Shown piece after piece: positions 57,441 through 64,000 of a stretch of 64,000 nucleotides of DNA (positions are counted from its first letter, which is position 1; every line of letters starts with the position of its first letter). Both the position numbers and the translations under genes were made by a program. The notes beneath the pieces were generated by a model that saw only the letters and a list, made by a program, of their open reading frames with translations, was not told where the DNA came from and ran no database searches. The stretch comes from Lithobates sylvaticus. Taxonomy: Eukaryota; Chordata; Amphibia; Anura; Ranidae. The stretch is taken from positions 372,832,945 through 372,896,944 of the forward strand of contig CM053030.1 of the NCBI GenBank assembly GCA_028564925.1, in the 5' to 3' direction.

Positions 57441-57879
57441 ATTTTAAATGGCTGATTGAATACATGAGGTTTTTACAAGTCCTGAAGACATCTGGGCAGT
57501 CTATGGGATTACAATGACCACTGTCGACAGCTTTGGCAAAGTTATGGAAAATCTAGAGGTACTCATACACATACTTACTTACATAGTTAGACTGAAAAAA
57601 GATACATGTCCCACAAGATATTTGTTAAAAAGACCCTAAGAGACTTAAATAAAAATTGCAGCTAAATGTACACAAAAATCAAGTATTTAAAACACTTATT
57701 TGCAGGGTTTTTGCACTCCATACACTTGCTAGGCAATTCAACCATTCCAGGCAGAATCAATTCTCTACATAACCTTTGTGTAACTGCCAGGAGCGAAGTG
57801 AAGGGGAATGCTATTCGGGAGGACATCATATGACGTCCACCTAGATCGACATGAGGTCCCCAAGCATGCTATTTAAAGG
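57441..57879. other. Unassigned sequence
   Basis: AT-rich, nothing recognised. Confidence 0.4.
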
Positions 57880-58151
57880 AATTGCACATTTTTATGTTGC
57901 CCTTTGAGCCGCTCTAAATTGGCCTCTCCCAGTACCACTATAATTTTTTTTATTTTTTTTTACATGTCTCCCGGGTCAGAGTCTGGCCCCCACAGTTTTT
58001 TGTTTGTAAGTCCCCTAAATTTTAACCTAGAAAATGGCCATTTCTGAAAACAAACATTCAGCTCCCACTGATTTCAATGGGGTTCAGATACCTAGATCTG
58101 AACTTTGATAAAGTTCACCAAACTGAACTTGTGTGTGTTCGGCTCATCACC
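57880..58151. mobile_element. End of a 'GATGAGCCGAAC' hAT-like element
   Basis: gtcccctaaattttaaccta, aatggggttcagatacctag and the terminal gtgtgttcggctcatcacc parallel 29880-30078. Only the right part remains; non-coding. Confidence 0.5.
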
Positions 58152-58368
58152 TTATCACATGCACGGCACCCATGGAGGAAACTGCTAGCAGCTGTGTCAA
58201 AACACTGCACAGGCATTGTCCACTATTGTCCCTATCAAAAAGCTGGTCCTGACCAATGATGTGCAGTGTGTGCATGTAGACAGGAGTTGCTGATAAGGGG
58301 GCTAGGAAATTAGTAGAACTGAGATGTTAAAAAAAGGATAGAAAAAGGATGAAAACAGTATTTTATAA

Positions 58369-58370
58369 AA

Positions 58371-58436
<66 letters not shown>
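58369..58436. repeat. (AT)n microsatellite
   Basis: About 30 AT units preceded by an A run. Confidence 0.97.
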
Positions 58437-58439
<3 letters not shown>

Positions 58440-59569
58440 GATATACAGTGTTTTAGCAATCTAAATGTTAGGTCTACTTTAAAAAAAATGTGGATAATAA
58501 TGAGAAAAACAAGAAAATAATTTATATCCTTTTAAAAGTAACAGTGTAAAGAAAAGCAATTCAATTTTATATGAGAACTTGAAATGCTCTAGTTATAAAT
58601 CAAACATAATCATTGATACACCTCCTCCTTTGGGCTTTGTTGGACAGGATACTTAAAAATATGAAATCCATTACAGGTTTCTTATATCTAGGTTTTTATG
58701 GTGCCTTTCAGAACCAAAAACATTATCTACAGGATGTGAAGTTCAAGAGGCTACAAGACAAATTCATTGTCTAAGAGGGATAGTACCACTGGGCTAGTTA
58801 TAGAAGACAGTAGGAGTACAGGTCCCAACCTCCCTCCAGAGTGGGACATTTACTATAGGACAGCCTTGTAGATTGCAGAAGAAACGGCATATATTACTTT
58901 GACTGAATCATCAGCTACACAAAGATAACACCACAGGCTGACACAGTCCTCATAAAATTTCCCGACCTCCCATAACACTGGATTATTTATCAAATCCTTC
59001 ACTGTAAGCACTTTCCCAGTCTTTTTTGTAGTAAAGCAATTGATTTATTATACCCACATTTTACTCTAGCATAAACCATACAGTACATCAGGTTGGAAGA
59101 AAGTGAAAAAAATGCTTTTCTTAGTCTTACTGAGAGTTTGAAGAGAACACAGGGAAAGTAGACTTTTACTTAATAAAATAAATGATAGTTAGGTTAAGTT
59201 AAAATACATTCATTTCATTTTTTTATTGAGCAAAAGTAAAACGTGAATGATAATAGAAATTAAAAAATAAAAAATAAATAAAAAAAGCTTTACTTTGACA
59301 TTTTGTTAAGTACCTTTTTTAGTTTTGATAAGAAAGAAGGTTTACACAACTGATAAAATTTGTATTGCTGTCCGTTTCCCTATCATAAGATTTCCACCTT
59401 TTTTTTGGTTATCATCACTGAGGGGTGGACAAATATCCTGGCACACAAACAAAGATAGCGACGAAAACCTGACACTAGGGGTGAGCCTGAACATTTGCTG
59501 AATTTGATTCAGCAAATTTAGTGAGTGCAAAAAAATTGCCTATTTTGCACTCACTAAAATGTTACTAAA
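58437..59569. other. Unassigned; hairpin just before the next MITE
   Basis: No gene recognised. 59518-59559 is a hairpin with 16-bp arms (tttagtgagtgcaaaa / ttttgcactcactaaa), and gctgaatttgattcagc lies just before it; these may be the stub of another 'GTGAGCC' element. Confidence 0.5.
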
Positions 59570-60117
59570 TTAACCCCTTGGCCTCTGGAAGTTTTAGCCT
59601 CCTTCATGACCAGGCTATTTTTTGAGATAAGGCACTGCGGTATTTTAACTGACAATTGTGTGGTCATGTGACGCTGTACTCAAATAAAAATTATGTCATT
59701 TTGTTCCCACAAATAGAGCTTTCGTTTGGTGGTATTTGATCATCTCTTTGTTTTTAGTTTTTTTGCACTATAAACAAAAAAACAATTTTATTTACTTTCT
59801 GCTATAAAACATATCCAATAAAAAAACAGAAAAAAATAATTTCTTAATAAATTTAGGCCAATATGTATTTTGTTATATATTTTTGGTAAAAAAAAATCCC
59901 AATAAGCGTATATTGATTAATTTGCGCAAAAGTTGTAGCGTCTGCAAACTAATATTTTTAAAAAATATTTTTTACTAGTAATGGCAGTGATCAGCGAATT
60001 ATAGCAGGACTGCAATATTGCGGCGGACATTCAGACACTAACTGACACTTTTTGGGGACCAATGACACTTATACAGGGATCAGTGCTAAAAAATATGCAC
60101 TGTCACTATATTAATGA

Positions 60118-61708
60118 GTGGAAGAAAAAAAAAATTGCACAACCACATGCAATAAAAATAATACAATTTAAACTGTGAATATGGTGTTTCAGTAGGTATT
60201 CCTGTTGTACAACACTCAAGATGTGGCTTAAACTCCAATTCGATATTTATAATAAGGGAGGCTGCTTACCAGATATGATGGATCTCAAATTTATAGAGAT
60301 CAAACTCGCTCAGCAATGAGGCATTCTGCCTGAGAGTAATCCTCCTATGGCTCCTCCAGAGCCGGTATCCTTTCCAATACAGTGGACTGTTGTTTGCATG
60401 TGATATTATAAGGAATCCTTCTGTATGGTCTTCCACTGTCTTGTCAGCAGACCTGTAATAACAACTGTATTCATAAAAATTATGTATTTTTTTATCTTAT
60501 CACTGGGAAGCTCAGTGTGCTGCTGTTTCTCCTCCCTCCAGCTCCTATGCAGCAGAGAACAGAGGGAATATGATCACTGATAAAAAAAAAAGATAAAAAC
60601 GATCCAGACATCATTTTTATGAATACAGTTATTACAGGTCTGCTGACCATACAGAAGGATTTGTTAGAATATGACATGAGAACAACAGTCCGCTGTATTG
60701 GAAAGGATACTGGCTCTGGAGGAGCCATAGGAGGATTACTCTCAGGCGGGATGCCTCATTGCTGAGCGAGTTTGATCTCTATAATTTGAGATCCATCATA
60801 TCTGGTAAGCAGCTTCCCTTATTATAAATATTGAATTGAAGTTCAAGCCACTAGACATGTGCAACATCAATAAATTTGTTTTCTTTCGTTCTGTTCCGTT
60901 TCGTATTAGAATTAATTTGTAATTCGTGTCCAAAATTCTATTTGGATTCGTACGAATTTTCATTAGGTTTGTTAACTTTTCGTGACAATTACGAATGTTC
61001 GTTATGATGAATGTATCATTATGAGGGGCTCCCACCATCCCTGTGCTGTGCTGACTTCCTGTTTTTTTTAACTTCATCATAACAAATAATCGTAATTAAC
61101 GAACATTCTTAATTTGTCCAATTCTGAATCTCCCATCGACTACCAGTACCTGTCTCCCACTCCCATATTAAAAAAGGTAATTTTCCCAACCCTCACTCAG
61201 CAGCAGAAGAAAACCTCTGATTGGTCAACAAAACACCAGTCACGTTTCCATTGTAACGGAATTTGGATCCGAAATTCGTAAACAAAATTTCGTATTTCGT
61301 ACAAAATTCGGAAGCATAGCAATTTGTATTTCGGATCCTCCCGAATGTACGAATTTATGGAAATTCGTACGAATTTTCGATTCGTACGAAACTAATCGCA
61401 CATGTCTACAAGCCACATCTTGAGTGTTGTACAACAAGAAAATCTACTGAAATACCATATGGACTTGAACATATTCACAGTTTAAATTGTATTATTTTTA
61501 TTGCATGTGGTTGCGCAATTTTCTTTCCTTTTTCCACTATTTATGAGCTAAGTATTTAGGCTTTTTTTTTTAAATTGCAGCACCTTAACTCACAAGTTAT
61601 ACACAGTTTTTTGTCTTTTTGGCACGTCAAGTATTAACTTTTCAATCACCAGTTTCCAATATAAATTTATTTCAAAATTAGGGGCAGCGTGGATTTTCCA
61701 CTTTTACA
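60118..61708. mobile_element. Long inverted-repeat insertion with 15-bp target duplication
   Basis: Flanked by tcactatattaatga at 60103-60117 and 61709-61723. The insert folds on itself: left arm about 60132-60500 (gcacaaccacatgcaataaa ... gtaataacaactgtattcat) and right arm about 60615-61515, about 90 percent identical after removing a hAT MITE at 60852-61408. A non-inverted tail of about 190 bp (61516-61708) follows. A 15-bp duplication suits LINE-mediated insertion, not a cut-and-paste transposase. No coding frame. Confidence 0.8.
60852..61408. mobile_element. hAT-like MITE (tagacatgtgc ends) with 8-bp duplication
   Basis: Ends tagacatgtgc and gcacatgtcta, flanked by caagccac (60844-60851 and 61409-61416). 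The interior is built from ttcgtacgaa/cgaattcgta-like palindromes. Removing it restores the arm of the inverted repeat, so it is the youngest of three nested insertions. Confidence 0.9.
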
Positions 61709-61972
61709 TCACTATATTAATGATACTGGCTGGGAAGGGGTTAACTGTGTTCCAAGCAAATGTTTTTCTGAACTGTGTGGTGCTTTTACTGGGGGAAGAC
61801 ATGGATACTAGTCTCTGCTTTGCAGAGAAACAGGATCCATGCCTTACCTCATGTCAGAACAGCTATCTGCCTTGTTCACATAGGCAGATCGTCGTTCTGC
61901 CTCTCTACTCGGTCATTAGCGGGTGTCGGCAGACATCAAGTCCACAGTACTCGCTGCTGTGGTTAAGGGTTT

Positions 61973-62470
61973 TGTAGCGCCCTGGGGTTTAGTCAGGGAG
62001 CTCCTCACTAAATTCCTTGTCAGGAGTAGCTACTGTAGTTAATTACTAGGGATCCATTGACTTCCACCAAAGTTTGGCTTGGTTGTACTTTCCTCTTCTA
62101 CCACCAGGTGGCTGGGCACTTGGAGGTATTAGATTGAAAAGGGCAACTCAAGGTCAGGTTATGGGTATATGGGGTATCTCAGTCAGTATGCAGGGATTTT
62201 GTTGAATCCCTTGGACTGCTGGGAGAGCCTATATAATCAGGTGAGGTCAGGTGATCCAGGTTGTTGTGTGCCACCCGGACCGCCATGTGGGTGGACGTGT
62301 GTTGTACTCCCCGGGCTGCTAGGCCAGAGATTTGGCCTATCCTGGGGGCATCTGGCTGCCAGGCTGTATGAGGACCTATCCAGAAGTAAGAGGACAGCGC
62401 AGGGTTGGGACTGCGGCTTGCAGTCCAACCAAAAGTCCAGTACTTTGTCCACTTTAATCATTTACAGTAA
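61973..62470. repeat. Possible LTR-type fossil (partial)
   Basis: Begins tgtagcgccctggggttta and contains a TATA-like cctatataatca at 62229-62240, as in an LTR with its promoter. No coding part and no partner LTR in the window; broken and old, family not determined. Confidence 0.3.
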
Positions 62471-63042
62471 GTAGTCGGAGGCAACATATTTGGGCCTCCC
62501 TTATTTTAAAGGTGACTTCTTAATTTTGATAAGCCCAACAGAACCCCACATCCACTGGACCAGGTAAATGGGGAAGAAGCCCTTTTCATCATAAACATGG
62601 AGACAAGGTGCTTTTCGGGGGGGCACCTGGCAAGTTATTCTTTCCATGCCGCTGCAGCCCCATTTACGGGGATCTCATTTTTTTCTTCTATTTTTAATAA
62701 CCAATGACAGTGCATCCACTAGAGATTTAGAAACCATTGGTGTCATTAGTTGCTAGGATACAAGGTCTGGTCCACACATCATCTTTTGTTAGTAGGTTGA
62801 AAATGGCCACCAGCGTCCTAACAATCCACAAGAGCCCTGAACAGGAAGCTGTCACATTTAGTGGTGGCAGTAATGCTACCACTAATAAAGAACTTTCTGC
62901 ACATCCAGAGGTTTGCTTCAGCAGGTGGGTAAACAGACTTTTTTGTTCACCCATTAGGCAAACAGTGAACAGTCATAGTTTGTGGCACCCCTGTGAACCC
63001 TATTCATAATAGAAAACAGCAACTGCAAATACTTTATACTTA
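62471..63042. other. Unassigned; includes an old hAT-like fragment
   Basis: 62525-62660 (gataagcccaacagaacccc, atggggaagaagcccttttc, catggagacaaggtgctttt) resembles 29235-29320 of the 28-30 kb element after heavy divergence. Otherwise nothing seen. Confidence 0.4.
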
Positions 63043-63318
63043 GGCCCCATTCACACTGTGTGTCAATACACCTATTTTAACTCAATGCATTAAAGCCCTT
63101 TGCATTAAGATATTTCCTTCTATTTGAATGGGCTGGCGCCACACCTTAGCGTATGGTGAAAGTCTCATAATATTTTTGTTTTTTTTAATGCATGGCATGT
63201 TCCTTGTGGTGCATTGTGGAACAGGTATGTTGTCTGCTTCGATAATAGTGCATTAAGGTGCATGTGTTTCACAGGTTTGTGCATATTGGTTGTCACAACA
63301 CATAGATGTGAATGGGCC
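63043..63318. mobile_element. MITE (ggccccattcacac ends)
   Basis: Inverted ends ggccccattcacac and gtgaatgggcc; left flank TTA. It resembles, at its ends only, the ggcccctttcacac family. Interior has atgcattaaag/ctttgcatt palindromes. Non-coding. Confidence 0.55.
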
Positions 63319-64000
63319 ATTAATGTAAACCTGCTATTATTCTATATTCTATTCAGGATAAACTAATATGTTCTTATTATACGTCACCTCCTCTGCTACT
63401 AATATTAACCTTCCCCATACTCTCCAATTTTCCTAATCATCCACCAGAGCATGGGTAAAAGGTTGTCTATAAACTCAATGCCAGTTGGAAATTACAAAGG
63501 TCAACTGCTCCTTCATATGCAGAAGTACCAGAAATTTTACAGGGTTCTGATTTGTGAACAGTGCAGAAGGGGCATGCGGGGAAGGCATTCACAGCAGAGC
63601 AAATACAAATAACCTGTTTCTTGGCCCTGATAGTACAAAGTGACAGATTTGCTTTATTGCTGAAAAACTAAATTTTGCACTGTTGCCTATATTTCTGCTG
63701 CATGCACATGTTGACAATGAACATGCTGACGGGAAGAGACAACAGTGTAAGCAGTATTGATGACACTCAGTTTGCGTGCTTCTACTACTACAGCAGGTTG
63801 CTAGGAGGAGGTGTTACCACTGTAGTTAGAGTGACTTTGACTAGCTTAAAAAATTGAAATAAGAGAAAACAATGAATACTTACCTATCCCATGGCCTGTA
63901 CAGCCGGGCTTTGATTTTTTGAAGATCCAAGTTTGCTAAATAACATTCAGCATAGGGAGTGTCCAATGCTCGAGTATGCTTTTGTGCTCTGTGGTTTCCT
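63319..64000. other. Unassigned sequence to the window end
   Basis: No gene or element recognised; short plus-strand frames have no motif. Confidence 0.45.

Larger units (their letters stand above)
59570..61966. mobile_element. TTAACCACTT MITE, interrupted by a nested insertion
   Basis: Left part 59570-60117 (ttaaccccttggcctctgg ... ttactagtaatggcagtgat) and right part 61709-61966 (gatactggctgggaaggggt ... gctgtggttaa) rejoin as one long-form element like 47823-48843 once the insert at 60118-61708 and one copy of its 15-bp duplication are removed. Confidence 0.85.

Overview
This window looks like non-coding, repeat-dense vertebrate DNA, most likely from a ranid (true) frog. The repeats point to that: palindrome-rich MITEs whose ends read like gccccgtacacacggtcgg, a family ending in TTAACCACTT, a guttural 'GATGAGCCGAAC' family, CR1 tails ending in repeated TATGTAAC, L1 3' ends, and several Tc1-like families. 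The species assignment is from memory of such repeats, not from a search. I found no convincing exon of a host protein gene, no rRNA or tRNA gene, and nothing prokaryotic (no operons, CRISPR or phage).

Layout. 1-5892: the 5' part of a hAT-like transposon read on the minus strand, consisting of a coding region running off the left edge, a 4.7-kb array of a 64-bp repeat directly upstream of its ATG, a GC-rich flank made of five back-to-back hairpins, and a terminal end at 5892. 5.9-20.5 kb: Harbinger-type and other MITEs, a Tc1 relic, a CR1 LINE interrupted by a Tigger-like MITE, an L1 LINE interrupted by a hAT-like element, and a Tc1 relic whose terminal repeat was split by another L1. 21.6-23.3 kb: a minisatellite-filled hAT element and a small hAT MITE, both with 8-bp target duplications. 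26.7-31.3 kb: nested MITEs, a repeat with a hammerhead-ribozyme-like core, a 1-kb palindrome inside a hAT-like element, and another Tc1 relic. 32-40 kb: mostly unassigned, with an inverted Tc1 pair and MITEs. 41.0-42.7 kb: an apparently intact Tc1-like transposon encoding a 340-residue transposase with its D153/D244/E279 catalytic triad. 43.1-44.6 kb: a second hammerhead-like repeat and hairpin MITEs. 45.4-47.5 kb: a second large hAT with a G-rich VNTR. 53.2-54.7 kb: a near-perfect palindrome with arms over 700 bp, followed by the best hammerhead-like motif (55.1 kb) and a nearly complete Tc1 transposase relic. 59.6-62.0 kb: a three-level nested insertion, with a MITE split by a long inverted-repeat insert (15-bp duplication) that is itself split by a hAT MITE (8-bp duplication).

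The elements mainly record a transposition history. Only the Tc1 copy at 41-42.7 kb looks capable of encoding its own mobility enzyme. The observations most worth following are (1) a repeat family with three copies here (27.3, 43.2 and 55.1 kb) that can fold like a type I hammerhead ribozyme with a very short stem III, (2) one hAT family whose copies each carry a different internal tandem repeat, and (3) the long palindromes and serial-hairpin MITEs. All long open frames inside the 22-23 kb and 45.6-47.2 kb arrays are artefacts of tandem repetition.
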